64,000 nucleotides of DNA from Geobacter sp. FeAm09. Its GTDB lineage: Bacteria; Desulfobacterota; Desulfuromonadia; Geobacterales; Pseudopelobacteraceae. The notes below the pieces were generated by a model. It ran no database searches, was not told the origin of the DNA, and saw only the letters and a program-made list of their open reading frames with translations. Location of the stretch: positions 2,056,501-2,120,500 of the forward strand of contig NZ_CP042466.1 in NCBI RefSeq assembly GCF_008330225.1, written 5' to 3'. This document shows, piece after piece, positions 55,623 through 64,000 of this stretch; positions within the stretch are counted from its first letter, which is position 1, and each line of letters opens with the position of its first letter. The position numbers and the translations under genes are program-made.

Positions 55623-56641
55623 GAGAACATTTCCTTGATACGGTCCATCTCCCAGGTGGCGGTAACGTCTAGGGACAGCGGGGACGGGTGGCCGTTGCAC
55701 AGATAATAATTGCCGGCAACCGCCAGCATGGCGGCGTTATCGCCGCACAACGCCGGCTTGGGGATATGCAGTTCCACCCCGAGCTCGGCCGCCATGCGGG
55801 TCATACGGGCGCGCAGCCCGCTGTTGCAGGCCACCCCACCCGCCACCACCAGACGTTGCGCCCCGCTCTGCCGGAGGGCCGCCTCGGTCTTGAACGCCAG
55901 GACATCGCAGACCGCCTCCTGAAACGAGGCGCACAGGTCGCTGGCCTCCTGGCTCGGCAGGGTCACGGGATGCTTGTTGATCCATTGGAGCATGGCCGTC
56001 TTCAGGCCGCTGAAGCTGAAATTGAGGCTGCCGTCATTGATCAGCGGGCGCGGCAGGCGCACCGCCCGGCAGTCTCCCGTCCGCGCCAGGGCATCGATGC
56101 GGGCGCCGCCTGGATATTCGAGCCCCATGATCTTGGCGGACTTGTCGAAGGCCTCGCCGGCGGCATCATCGATGGTTCTGCCGAGGGTCGTGTAGCGTCC
56201 GAAACCCTCCACGAGATAGAGATGGGTATGGCCCCCCGACACGACCAGCGCCAGAAAGGGAAACTCCACCGGCTGTTCAAGACAGGTGGCAAAGATATGC
56301 CCTTCGATGTGATGCACCCCAACAAAGGGGACGGCCTGGGCAAAGGCAATCGCCTTGGCGGCCGAGAGTCCCACCAAAAGTGCCCCGGCCAGACCCGGCC
56401 CGCGCGTAACCGCCACCCCCTGGATATCCCCCATGGCCAGGCCGGCCTCGCGAAGCGCCTGGCTCACCACCGGCGTAATCATTTCCAGGTGCTTGCGCGA
56501 GGCGATCTCCGGCACCACGCCGCCATATTCGGCATGGATGGCGATCTGCGACGACACCACCGACGAGAGCGTTTCCCGGCCGTCGCGCACGACCGCGGCT
56601 GCGGTTTCATCGCAGGATGATTCAATGGCAAGTACCAGCAC
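55619..56641 (-). CDS. tsaD: tRNA N6-threonylcarbamoyladenosine transferase subunit TsaD
   Basis: The 340-residue ASKHA-fold enzyme moves the threonylcarbamoyl group onto A37 of ANN-decoding tRNAs. Motifs: LAIESSCDETAAAVV, the metal-binding HIEGHIFA, LVVSGGHTHLYL and the C-terminal GVACNSGLRARM and GDNAAM. The start is a GTG at 56641 directly before LVLAIESSCDET, one base from the livF stop; upstream codons do not match the family. Codes for an essential tRNA modification although embedded after a transporter operon. Confidence 0.95.
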   Translation of the reverse strand: MLVLAIESSCDETAAAVVRDGRETLSSVVSSQIAIHAEYGGVVPEIASRKHLEMITPVVSQALREAGLAMGDIQGVAVTRGPGLAGALLVGLSAAKAIAFAQAVPFVGVHHIEGHIFATCLEQPVEFPFLALVVSGGHTHLYLVEGFGRYTTLGRTIDDAAGEAFDKSAKIMGLEYPGGARIDALARTGDCRAVRLPRPLINDGSLNFSFSGLKTAMLQWINKHPVTLPSQEASDLCASFQEAVCDVLAFKTEAALRQSGAQRLVVAGGVACNSGLRARMTRMAAELGVELHIPKPALCGDNAAMLAVAGNYYLCNGHPSPLSLDVTATWEMDRIKEMFS

Positions 56642-56642
56642 G

Positions 56643-57386
56643 TTATCGTTCCCAGATCTCTTTCTTGTCCTTGCCCAGGTAAGCCCGTTTGACCTCGGCA
56701 TTCTCCAGCAGTTCGGCCGACGGCCCTTCCAGGATGACCTTGCCGGTCTCCAGCACATAGCCGCGGTCGGCCAGTTTCAGGGCGGCCTTGGCATTCTGCT
56801 CCACCAGCAGGATGGTGACGCCGCTCTCCCGGCGCAGCCGTTCCAGCACCCGGAAGATCTCCTGCACCACCAGGGGCGCCAGCCCCATGGAAGGTTCGTC
56901 CAGCAGCAGGAGTTTGGGATTTGCCATCAGGGCGCGGCCGATGGCCAGCATCTGCTGTTCCCCGCCCGACATGGTGCCGGCCAGTTGCCGACGCCGTTCC
57001 TCCAGCCGGGGGAACAGGGAGAATACCTGGGCCATGTCCCTGCGGATAGCCGATCGGTCCTCACGGCCACGGTAACGCAGATAGGCGCCCAACTCCAGGT
57101 TGTCCTCGACCGTGAGCGGCTTGAACACCTGGCGCCCCTCGGGCACCTGGGAGATGCCGTATTTGACGATCCGGTCCGGCGACAGGGCCGTGACCGGCTC
57201 CTTGCGAAACAACACTTCCCCGCTGCCGGCCGGCGTTACCCCGGAAATGGTGTTGAGGATCGTGGTCTTGCCGGCCCCGTTGGCGCCGATCAGGGTCACG
57301 ATCTCCCCTTCCCCCAGGTGCAGGGAAACGTTCTTGAGGGCGTGAACCTTGCCGTAGTAGGTATTTATATTCTTAAGTCGCAGCAT
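56643..57386 (-). CDS. livF: Branched-chain amino acid ABC transporter ATP-binding protein
   Basis: The 247-residue ATPase has Walker A GANGAGKTT, the signature MSGGEQQML, Walker B LLLLDEPSMGLAP and the H-loop region. LivF pairs with LivG to power LivHM. The ATG at 57386 begins MLRLKNINTYYG. A repeat element of about 125 bp separates it from livG, which is unusual in an otherwise tight operon. Confidence 0.95.
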   Translation of the reverse strand: MLRLKNINTYYGKVHALKNVSLHLGEGEIVTLIGANGAGKTTILNTISGVTPAGSGEVLFRKEPVTALSPDRIVKYGISQVPEGRQVFKPLTVEDNLELGAYLRYRGREDRSAIRRDMAQVFSLFPRLEERRRQLAGTMSGGEQQMLAIGRALMANPKLLLLDEPSMGLAPLVVQEIFRVLERLRRESGVTILLVEQNAKAALKLADRGYVLETGKVILEGPSAELLENAEVKRAYLGKDKKEIWER

Positions 57387-57413
57387 ATAACCAGCCAATA
57401 ACAAAATAAAATT

Positions 57414-57540
57414 CTCTCACTCGCTCACTATCGTTCGCTAAAGCTCACAGAGGCACGGAGAAAATCGGAAAAACAAGCGTTTTGGGGTAAACCAGAATTC
57501 TGTGTGGTTTCCTTTGTGCCTTTGTGTACTCCGTGAGAGA
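57414..57540. repeat. Intergenic inverted-repeat element, copy 3
   Basis: About 125 bp between livG and livF. The left side has CTCTCACTCGCTCAC and GCTCACAGAGGCACGGAGAA; the right side has CCTTTGTGCCTTTGTGTACT and CCGTGAGAG. Same family as copies at 3264, 16579 and 63018. Confidence 0.7.
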
Positions 57541-57550
57541 TCGCCTTTAA

Positions 57551-58303
57551 TCAGCCTTCCCCAAGGTACGCCGCAATTACGTCCGGATTCTCCTGGACCT
57601 CCCGCGGCGTCCCCTCGGCCAGTTTTTTCCCCAGATTGAGCACCACGATCCGGTCGCACACATCCATTACCAGCTCCATGTCATGTTCCACCAGCACCAC
57701 GGTGATGCCCATCCCGCGGATCTTTTCTATCAGCCGGGCCAGGCCGTAGGTTTCCTGGCTATTGAGTCCGGCGGCCGGTTCGTCCATCAGGATGATGCGG
57801 GGCTCCACGGCCAGGGCGCGCGCAATCTCCAGCAAACGCCCCTTGCCGAACGGGAGGTTGCCGGCGGTATCGTTTGCCAGCCCGGTTATACCGGTAAACT
57901 CGAGCCACTGCCTGGCGGTTTCCCGGATGCGCCGTTCTTCGGCAATGCTCCAGGGCATCATCAGGGAACAGGCCAACAACCCGCTGGAGCTCTTGGTATG
58001 GAGCCCGACCATGACGTTTTCCAGCACGCTCATGGCACCGAACAACTCGATGTTCTGGAACGTCCGCACCATGCCGAGGCGAGCCAGTTGTTCCGGCTGG
58101 AACCCCGAAATGTCCCTGCCGTCCAGTTTCACGCTGCCGGAGGTCCGGCTGTAGATGCCGGTAATGATGTTGAACAGGGTCGTCTTCCCTGCGCCGTTGG
58201 GGCCGATGACGCCGGTAATGGAACCCTGCCCGATGGTAAAGGAGACATCATCCAGGGCCGTGACGCCGCCGAATATGCGGGTGATGCCGGAAACCTCAAG
58301 CAT
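57551..58303 (-). CDS. livG: Branched-chain amino acid ABC transporter ATP-binding protein
   Basis: The 250-residue ATPase has Walker A GPNGAGKTT, the signature LPFGKGRLLEIARAL (a LivG-type variant of LSGGQ) and Walker B IILMDEPAAGLN. The C-terminus (GKKLAEGTPREVQENPDVIA) is typical of LivG. Overlaps livM by eight bases. Confidence 0.95.
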   Translation of the reverse strand: MLEVSGITRIFGGVTALDDVSFTIGQGSITGVIGPNGAGKTTLFNIITGIYSRTSGSVKLDGRDISGFQPEQLARLGMVRTFQNIELFGAMSVLENVMVGLHTKSSSGLLACSLMMPWSIAEERRIRETARQWLEFTGITGLANDTAGNLPFGKGRLLEIARALAVEPRIILMDEPAAGLNSQETYGLARLIEKIRGMGITVVLVEHDMELVMDVCDRIVVLNLGKKLAEGTPREVQENPDVIAAYLGEG

Positions 58304-59255
58304 TGCCGGCGCCCTCCCCTCTTCCGGCCAGTTTCCTGAAAAGGTCGGGGATGCCCCGCACCAGGCCGCCCGGCAGGAACATGACCATGACCATCAACAG
58401 GCCACCGTAGATGAGGATGTCGTAATCCTGGGCGCCTCGCAGGAGTTCGGGCAAAAGCGTCAGGAGCGCCGCCCCCAGAAACGAGCCGTAGATGCTGCCC
58501 AGGCCGCCGATCACCACCATGGTGAGCAATTCCACCGAGAAGTTGAAGCCGAACGAAGCCGGGGAAACGAAGGTCATGGTATGGGCGTAGAGGCTGCCGG
58601 CCAAAGAAGAGATGACGGCAGACAGGGCAAAAACCTGCACCTTGAGGATGCGGGCATTGACCCCCATGACCCGGGCCGCGACCTCGGAGTCGTGGACCGC
58701 CCGCAGGGCGCGGCCCACCCGGGAGCGGGCCAGATTGAGGCAGAACAGCACCACCGCCAGGGTGAATGCCCAAATCAGATAGTAGTTCTTGAGGTCGTTG
58801 TCGAAGACCAGGGACCCGATGGCGAGGTTGGGGATGCCCGAAAAGCCGGACGGGCCGCCGGTAAGATCGACGGTCTCGTTGAACACGATATAGATGATGA
58901 TCCCCAGCCCCAGGGTGGCCATGGCCAGGTAATGTCCCTTGAGTTTGAGGATCGGAAAGCCGATCAGCCCGGCCAGCATGCCGACTGCGAGCGCCGCCAG
59001 CGGCATGGCGAGCCACGCATTCCAACCGTAGGTGGCGGTCAGTATCCCGGAGAGGTAGGCGCCGAGACCGAAAAAACCCGCATGGCCGAGGGAGATCTGG
59101 CCGGCATACCCCAACAGCAGGTTGAGCGCCACCGCCAGCATGGTGTTGATGCCGGCGAACACCAGCACGTTCATCAGGTAGCCGCCCTTGAAGGCCAGCG
59201 GTGCGACGAGGATCGCCACGGCAAATAGCAGAAATTTGAGCAGATCGCGTCTCAT
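58296..59255 (-). CDS. livM: Branched-chain amino acid ABC transporter permease
   Basis: The 319-residue permease has about ten hydrophobic segments and the LivM landmarks LLLGYAGQISLGHAGFFGLG and AARVMGVNARILKVQVFALS (EAA-like loop). It forms the inner-membrane channel with LivH. The livH stop lies four bases upstream. Confidence 0.94.
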   Translation of the reverse strand: MRRDLLKFLLFAVAILVAPLAFKGGYLMNVLVFAGINTMLAVALNLLLGYAGQISLGHAGFFGLGAYLSGILTATYGWNAWLAMPLAALAVGMLAGLIGFPILKLKGHYLAMATLGLGIIIYIVFNETVDLTGGPSGFSGIPNLAIGSLVFDNDLKNYYLIWAFTLAVVLFCLNLARSRVGRALRAVHDSEVAARVMGVNARILKVQVFALSAVISSLAGSLYAHTMTFVSPASFGFNFSVELLTMVVIGGLGSIYGSFLGAALLTLLPELLRGAQDYDILIYGGLLMVMVMFLPGGLVRGIPDLFRKLAGRGEGAGNA

Positions 59256-59259
59256 GCCG

Positions 59260-60141
59260 TCACACCCGCTCCGATTCGGCCTTGCCGAACAGCCCCTGGG
59301 GCCTGACGAACAGGATCAGCAGCAGGATGACGAAGGCAATGGCATCCTTGTAGCCGGAGGAAATCAATCCCGCACCCAGCGATTCGAGCACCCCCAGAAT
59401 CAGCCCCCCCACCACGGTGGCGACGCCGCTGCTCATCCCGCCGATGATGGCGGCGCAAAACCCTTTCAAGCCCAGCATGATCCCCACATCGTAGGCGGTC
59501 ATGGTGAGGGGTGCCACGATGATGCCGGCCAGGGACCCCAGGACCGAACTGATGATAAAGGAGAGCAGTACCATGCGGCGCACATCGATGCCCACAAGGC
59601 CGGCGGCGCGGCGATTGTACGAACAGGCCCGCATGGCCTTGCCGCTGATGGTGTGGTAGAAGAAAAACTTGTTCACGGCGATGACCAGCAGGGTGATGGC
59701 GAGTATCCAGAGGTGCTGGGGCAGGACGGTCGCGCCGGCGATGGAAATCGGCTGATCCCCCGAAAACGGCGGGATGGCATGAGTATCCTTGCCCCACAGC
59801 AGCATGGCCAGGCCGCGGATCAGGATGCTGCCCGCAATGGTGATGATCACCAGATTGAGGGGGGTCGGCCGGCGCAGCGGCCTGATGGCAAGACGCTCGA
59901 ACAACATCCCCGCCAGGGCGGACACCGCCACGGCGCACGGAATAGCGGCCCAGAGCGGCAACTGCAGCACTTCCAGAAAAAAGAGCGTCAGCATTCCCCC
60001 CAGCATGACGAATTCGCCCTGGGCGAAATTGATGATGCCGGTGGCATTGAAGATGATGGAAAAACCGATGCCGATCAAGGCGTAGATCGCCCCTGTCGAC
60101 AGGCCGGAAAACGAATATTGAAGGATCTGTTCAAGCTGCAT
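59260..60141 (-). CDS. livH: Branched-chain amino acid ABC transporter permease
   Basis: The 293-residue permease has GLSTGAIYALIGIGFSIIFN, GIINFAQGEFVMLGG and the EAA-like loop AAGLVGIDVRRMVLLSFIIS of LivH. Follows the second substrate-binding-protein gene, from which it is separated by a 74 bp gap containing a hairpin. Confidence 0.94.
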   Translation of the reverse strand: MQLEQILQYSFSGLSTGAIYALIGIGFSIIFNATGIINFAQGEFVMLGGMLTLFFLEVLQLPLWAAIPCAVAVSALAGMLFERLAIRPLRRPTPLNLVIITIAGSILIRGLAMLLWGKDTHAIPPFSGDQPISIAGATVLPQHLWILAITLLVIAVNKFFFYHTISGKAMRACSYNRRAAGLVGIDVRRMVLLSFIISSVLGSLAGIIVAPLTMTAYDVGIMLGLKGFCAAIIGGMSSGVATVVGGLILGVLESLGAGLISSGYKDAIAFVILLLILFVRPQGLFGKAESERV

Positions 60142-60162
60142 TGGTGTCCGTTTCTTACACAG

Positions 60163-60195
60163 AAAACTCCCGCCCCTTCATGGGGAGGGAGTTTC
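60163..60195 (-). terminator. Intra-operon hairpin terminator between the second livK and livH
   Basis: On the minus strand AAACTCCC-x-CCCC pairs with GGGG-x-GGGAGTTTT around an ATGA loop and ends in TTTTCTGT. Partial termination here would make more binding protein than permease, common in ABC importers. Confidence 0.65.
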
Positions 60196-60215
60196 CGTTC
60201 ATGGTGTGGCGTCTG

Positions 60216-61355
60216 CTACTTGACGATAGTCCAGTCCCTCTTTTTCACCTCTACCAGCACAAAGGCGTCCTTGTTCAAACCGGCATGGTCCTGGGCGGAG
60301 TAGCTGAACACCCCCCCGATGCCGGCAAACCCGTGCGTCTTTTCCAGCTGGTCCCGAATCGTGGCGCGCGTGTCGCCGCCACGTTCGATGGCGTTTTTCA
60401 GCAGCATGACCGCATCCCAGGCATGGCCGCCGAAATGGTCCCCCTCGGCCCGGTAATGCCGCTGGTAGTCCTTGACAAAGGCCAGCAGGGGATTCTTCTG
60501 GTGATCCGAACCGGGGAGCAGGTCCGCCACGATCACCTTGCCGGAAGGGAGCTTGATCCCTTCGGCCGCATCACCGGCCAGTTCGATGAATTTCTTGGAA
60601 GACACGCCGTGGCTCATGAACAGGGGCGTTTTGATGCCCAACTGGCGGGCGTTTTTGGCAATGACCGCCGGACCGGGGTTGGTGCCCCAGCAGATGATCG
60701 CCTGGGCCTGGGAGCCCCTGATCTTGGTCAGTTGGGCGGTCATGTCCGTATCCTTGGGACCGTAGGTATCGTCGGACACGATGGTGATGCCGTATTTACG
60801 GGCCTGGGCCTTGAGCTGCTCCCGCCCCGAGGCGCCAAAGCCGTCGGAAACGGTCAGGATGGCGACCTTGGACTGCTTATGCCGCTGCAGGTATTCGTAG
60901 ATCTTGCCGACCGCAAGGGTATCGTTCTGGGCGGTCTTGAAGACCCACTTCTTGACCGGTTCGGTAATTTTGATGCCGGCGGAACACGAGATAAGAGGCA
61001 CCTTTTCCCGCTCGGCCACCGGGATTACCGCCATGGATTCGCCGGTGGTGCTGGGGCCGATGATGGCCGCCACATGGTCGTCCCGGACCAGTTTTGTGGC
61101 GAGCTGCACCGCCTTGGTGGCATCGCCGGAGGTATCATAGACCACCAGTTCCAGCTTGTGCCCCTTGACTCCGCCCGCCTTGTTGATTTCATCCACCACC
61201 ATCTTGGCCGTATTGCGCTCCGGTTCCCCCAGAAAGGCCGCCGGCCCGGTCACGGCAAACAGCCCGCCGATCTTGATGGGAGCGGCGGCGAACGCGACAC
61301 CCGCCGAAAGCGTGGTAACAATTGCAACGAGAAACGACACACATCGAAGACCCAT
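60216..61355 (-). CDS. Branched-chain amino acid ABC transporter substrate-binding protein, copy 2
   Basis: The 379-residue periplasmic protein has a signal peptide (SFLVAIVTTLSAGVAFA) and the type 1 periplasmic-binding (Peripla_BP_6/LivJ) fold: IKIGGLFAVTGPAAFLGEPE, AAIIGPSTTGESMAVIPVAE and FMSHGVSSKKFIELAG. It captures an amino acid and delivers it to LivHMGF. It is a close paralogue of the upstream gene, apparently a tandem duplication, and the two may bind different ligands. Confidence 0.92.
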   Translation of the reverse strand: MGLRCVSFLVAIVTTLSAGVAFAAAPIKIGGLFAVTGPAAFLGEPERNTAKMVVDEINKAGGVKGHKLELVVYDTSGDATKAVQLATKLVRDDHVAAIIGPSTTGESMAVIPVAEREKVPLISCSAGIKITEPVKKWVFKTAQNDTLAVGKIYEYLQRHKQSKVAILTVSDGFGASGREQLKAQARKYGITIVSDDTYGPKDTDMTAQLTKIRGSQAQAIICWGTNPGPAVIAKNARQLGIKTPLFMSHGVSSKKFIELAGDAAEGIKLPSGKVIVADLLPGSDHQKNPLLAFVKDYQRHYRAEGDHFGGHAWDAVMLLKNAIERGGDTRATIRDQLEKTHGFAGIGGVFSYSAQDHAGLNKDAFVLVEVKKRDWTIVK

Positions 61356-61390
61356 GACACCCTCCGCGCAGTTTTATGAAATTTTGGGAA

Positions 61391-62530
61391 CTACTTGACC
61401 AGCGCCCAGTCGCCCTTCGTGATCCTCACCATCTCAAAGGCCGATAGGTCGAGACCGTTGTGATCCTTGGGGGACATGGTGAAGACACCGGAAACGCTGA
61501 CCAGCTTACTGGCCTGTTCGATGCCGTTCCTGATCTGCTCCGCGCCTGGTCCTGCCTTCTTCAGGGCGCCGGTAATGAGCAGGAAGGCATCATAGGCATA
61601 ACCGCCAAAGGTGGAGGCCTCACTGCCGAAGCTCTTCCTGTAGGCCTGGTCGTACTCCCTGAGGAGCTTTACCTGGGGATCGTTCTTGGGCAGCACGTCA
61701 TAGATGGCGAGCTTGCCGGCCGGCAGCATGACCCCCTCGGCGCTATCCGCGCCGGCCAGCTCGATATATTTCTTTGAGGCCACGCCGTGGCTCATGTAGA
61801 GCGGCGTCTTGATGCCGAGCTGCTTCACATTTTTGGTGATGACCGCCGGACCGGGATTGGTGCCCCAACAGATGATGGCGTCCGGTTTGATGCCGCGGAT
61901 CTTAGTCAACTGGGCGGTCATATCGGTATCCTTGGGGCCATAGACCTCGTCGGCCACGATCCTGAACCCCTTCCTGGCTGCCAGCGCCTTGAGCTGTTCG
62001 CGGCCCGAGGAGCCGAACCCGTCGGTCACCGTCAGAAGGGCGATTTTGTTCTGCCGCTGCTTCGCCATCTGATTGAGGATCTTTTCGGCTGCCACATGGT
62101 CGTTGGCGGGGGTCTTGAAGACCCATTTCCTGGCCGGATCGGTGATCTTGATGCCGGCGGCGCAGGAGATCAGCGGAATCTTCTCCTTTTCCACCACCGG
62201 GATGACCGCCATGGATTCGCCGGTGGTGCTGGGGCCGACGATGACGGCGACCCTGTCGTCCCTGATCAGCCTGGTCGCCAATTGGACCGCCTTGGTGGCA
62301 TCGCCGCCGGTATCGTAGATGACCGCCTCCAGCTTGACGCCGTTGATTCCCCCCTTGGCGTTGGCCTGATTGACCAGCATCTCAAGGGTTCTCTTTTCCG
62401 GTTCCCCGAGGAAGGCCGCCGGCCCGGTCACGGCGAACAGGCCGCCGATCTTCACCGTTCCCGCGGCATGGAGCGCCGTGGCGGACAAAAGGCTGATACC
62501 CATGCAGCAGACCGCGATCAGCTTTTTCAT
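61391..62530 (-). CDS. Branched-chain amino acid ABC transporter substrate-binding protein, copy 1
   Basis: The 379-residue protein has a signal peptide (VCCMGISLLSATALHAAG) and the same LivJ fold as its downstream neighbour, sharing stretches such as IGGLFAVTGPAAFLGEPE and KDTDMTAQLTKIRG. AAGGGGGAAGC precedes the ATG at 62530. Both have the same length, so neither copy looks broken. First binding protein after the ACT gene. Confidence 0.92.
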   Translation of the reverse strand: MKKLIAVCCMGISLLSATALHAAGTVKIGGLFAVTGPAAFLGEPEKRTLEMLVNQANAKGGINGVKLEAVIYDTGGDATKAVQLATRLIRDDRVAVIVGPSTTGESMAVIPVVEKEKIPLISCAAGIKITDPARKWVFKTPANDHVAAEKILNQMAKQRQNKIALLTVTDGFGSSGREQLKALAARKGFRIVADEVYGPKDTDMTAQLTKIRGIKPDAIICWGTNPGPAVITKNVKQLGIKTPLYMSHGVASKKYIELAGADSAEGVMLPAGKLAIYDVLPKNDPQVKLLREYDQAYRKSFGSEASTFGGYAYDAFLLITGALKKAGPGAEQIRNGIEQASKLVSVSGVFTMSPKDHNGLDLSAFEMVRITKGDWALVK

Positions 62531-62554
62531 GCTTCCCCCTTTACGGAACCGCAT

Positions 62555-62986
62555 TTACATGCTGTAGAGACGCTCCCCCGCCAGCACGCTGAAATTGTTG
62601 GCCTTGAGCACATCGATGGCCTTGTCGGTTTCATCGAAACGGAAGATGATCACCGCATTGCCGCCGCAGCGCTCGACAAAGGCGTACATGTACTCTACGT
62701 TGATCTGCTCAGTATCCAGGGTCTGGAGTATGGCCCCCAACCCGCCGGGACGGTCGGGCACCTCGACGGCGACCACCTCGGTCTTGTTGACGGTGAACCC
62801 TTTTTCCTTGAGCACCCGGTTGGCCGTCTCCACATCATTCACGATCAGGCGCAGGATGCCGAAGTCCGAGGTATCGGCCAGGGACAACGCCCTGATGTTG
62901 ATGCCGCTCTCGCCCAGGATGCGGGTGATTTCGGCCAGACGACCCGATTTGTTCTCGATGAAGATGGATATCTGCTCGACTTTCAT
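62555..62986 (-). CDS. Tandem ACT-domain protein
   Basis: The 143-residue protein consists of two ACT modules ([40 protein letters not shown]). ACT domains bind amino acids, and this stand-alone type is often encoded beside paaK in anaerobes that oxidise amino acids. It may sense the amino acid carried by the adjacent transporter. GGAGG precedes the ATG at 62986; a longer frame upstream would run into the repeat element. Confidence 0.88.
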   Translation of the reverse strand: MKVEQISIFIENKSGRLAEITRILGESGINIRALSLADTSDFGILRLIVNDVETANRVLKEKGFTVNKTEVVAVEVPDRPGGLGAILQTLDTEQINVEYMYAFVERCGGNAVIIFRFDETDKAIDVLKANNFSVLAGERLYSM

Positions 62987-63017
62987 ATTGACCTCCCTGT
63001 GGGAAAGACCTAACACC

Positions 63018-63140
63018 CGCCACAGAGACACAGAGAACTTCAAAACCATCCCCCAAACAATTCATATATTGGGCTTTACCTAAGAATGATTTTGCCTTTT
63101 CTCCTGTTTTTCCTCTGTGTCTCTGTGTCTCCGTGGCAGG
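63018..63140. repeat. Intergenic inverted-repeat element, copy 4
   Basis: About 123 bp between paaK and the ACT gene. The left arm is CGCCACAGAGACACAGAGAA; the right arm is CTCTGTGTCTCTGTGTCTCC followed by GTGGCAGG. Same family as copies at 3264, 16579 and 57414. Confidence 0.75.
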
Positions 63141-63166
63141 TTTTGATCCGTGGCAAATGGTTGATG

Positions 63167-64000
63167 TTAGAATCTCCGTTTGTCGATGACCCGTACCGCC
63201 TTGCCTTCGCTGCGTTGAATGGACTTGGGCTCCACCAGTTTGGCGGTGCAGGTGATCCCCAGCACATCCTTGATCTCTTTCTCGATCCGCTTCGCCAAAA
63301 GCTGCAGCATCTTGATCTCGTCGGAGAAGAGCCCTTCGTCAACCTCCACATGAACTTCCAGGGTATCCAGATTGTCCTTGCGGTCCACTATCAGCAGGTA
63401 ATGGGGCTCGACCCCTTCGATGCCCACCAGGATCGATTCGATCTGGGAGGGGAAGACGTTGACCCCGCGGATGATCAGCATGTCGTCGGAGCGGCCGCTC
63501 ATGCGGCTCATGCGGGCATGGGTCCGGCCGCACACGCAGGGCTCGTAGGAGATGCTGGTAATGTCGCGGGTGCGGTAACGGATCAGGGGGATTCCCTGCT
63601 TGGTGATGGTGGTGATGACCAGTTCGCCCCGCTCTCCCTCGGGCAGGCGCTGGCCGGTCGCGGGATCAATGATCTCGGGGATGAAGTGGTCCTCCCAGAT
63701 GTGCAATCCCTTCTTGGCCTCGATGCATTCGATGGCCACCCCCGGCCCCATGATCTCGGACAGGCCGTAGATATCGATGGCCGACAGGTTCAGTTTCGCC
63801 TCGATCTCGCCCCTCATGGCCTCGGACCAGGGTTCGGCCCCGAAGATGCCGACCCGCAGCTTGAGCTTTTTGAAATCGATCCCTTCGGCCCTGGCCTCCT
63901 CGGCCATGAAGAGCGAATAGGACGGGGTGCAGGTCAGTACCGTGGAGCCGAAATCCTGCATGATCATGATCTGGCGCTTGGTGTTGCCGCCCGAGATGGG
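63167..64000 (-). CDS. paaK: Phenylacetate--CoA ligase (5' end outside window)
   Basis: The C-terminal 277 residues are present and the frame stays open to the window edge ([17 protein letters not shown]). Landmarks: [53 protein letters not shown] and the hinge [20 protein letters not shown] with the C-terminal lysine region. It activates aryl acetates with ATP and CoA. Next to ACT and liv genes, it likely serves oxidation of aromatic or branched-chain amino acids via 2-oxo acids; indolepyruvate oxidoreductase genes would be expected upstream. Confidence 0.93.
   Translation of the reverse strand, partial: PISGGNTKRQIMIMQDFGSTVLTCTPSYSLFMAEEARAEGIDFKKLKLRVGIFGAEPWSEAMRGEIEAKLNLSAIDIYGLSEIMGPGVAIECIEAKKGLHIWEDHFIPEIIDPATGQRLPEGERGELVITTITKQGIPLIRYRTRDITSISYEPCVCGRTHARMSRMSGRSDDMLIIRGVNVFPSQIESILVGIEGVEPHYLLIVDRKDNLDTLEVHVEVDEGLFSDEIKMLQLLAKRIEKEIKDVLGITCTAKLVEPKSIQRSEGKAVRVIDKRRF

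Overview
The window is GC-rich, densely packed bacterial chromosome. Gene content points to a Geobacter-like member of the Desulfuromonadales/Geobacteraceae: a three-subunit fumarate reductase/succinate dehydrogenase with one b-type cytochrome subunit, several cobalamin-binding radical SAM enzymes, a MucR regulator, an FMN-riboswitch ribB, and a paaK-ACT-livKKHMGF block typical of amino-acid-oxidising Geobacteraceae. The assignment is inferred from gene content; no rRNA or tRNA gene was seen.

Layout. 1-3.3 kb: end of holB, ricT and metG (+). 3.4-8.9 kb: tex, then ruvB, an Hda-like AAA+ gene and an unusual J-domain/leucine-rich-repeat gene (-). 9.1-13.3 kb: a cupredoxin overlapping a cobalamin-type radical SAM gene, two membrane proteins and a PagL-like lipid A deacylase (+). 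13.3-20.9 kb (-): half of an envelope-lipid gene set, namely ketoreductase, ketosynthase, chain-length-factor-like partner, dehydratase, LolA-like carrier, LolB-like lipoprotein and MMPL exporter. 21-25.7 kb: FMN riboswitch with a frameshifted ribB, then a flavin-fold protein, an aldo/keto reductase, a metallo-hydrolase and an aminotransferase. 26-38.9 kb: an uncharacterised gene, then one long (-) operon: polysaccharide deacetylase, glycosyltransferase, SPASM radical SAM, acyltransferase, ACP, cobalamin-type radical SAM x3, acyltransferase of the FabD type, thioesterase, a fourth cobalamin-type radical SAM and an MFS transporter. 39-43.5 kb: orphan Cas6-like protein and frdCAB. 43.8-50.3 kb: tgt, TraF-like porin-fold protein, lipoprotein, GGDEF protein, secreted coiled-coil protein, mazG. 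50.3-54.7 kb: inverted DnaA boxes, ogt, murJ, rmuC, mucR. 54.8-64 kb (-): paaK, ACT protein, two livK paralogues, livHMGF, tsaD, rsmA.

The most interesting part is the two-block lipid system (13.3-20.9 kb and 26.8-38.9 kb). Together the blocks encode a nearly complete dissociated fatty-acid/polyketide line (ACP, acyl transferase, KS plus CLF-like partner, KR, DH, thioesterase, acyltransferase), without a visible enoyl reductase. They also encode five radical SAM enzymes and a dedicated LolA/LolB/MMPL-type export route. I infer an unsaturated or radical-modified acyl chain destined for the envelope; the product is unknown.

Four copies of a roughly 120-150 bp inverted-repeat element with CTCTGTG-type arms lie between genes. 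Two genes (ribB, and the gene at 25986) look disrupted at homopolymer runs of six G or C.
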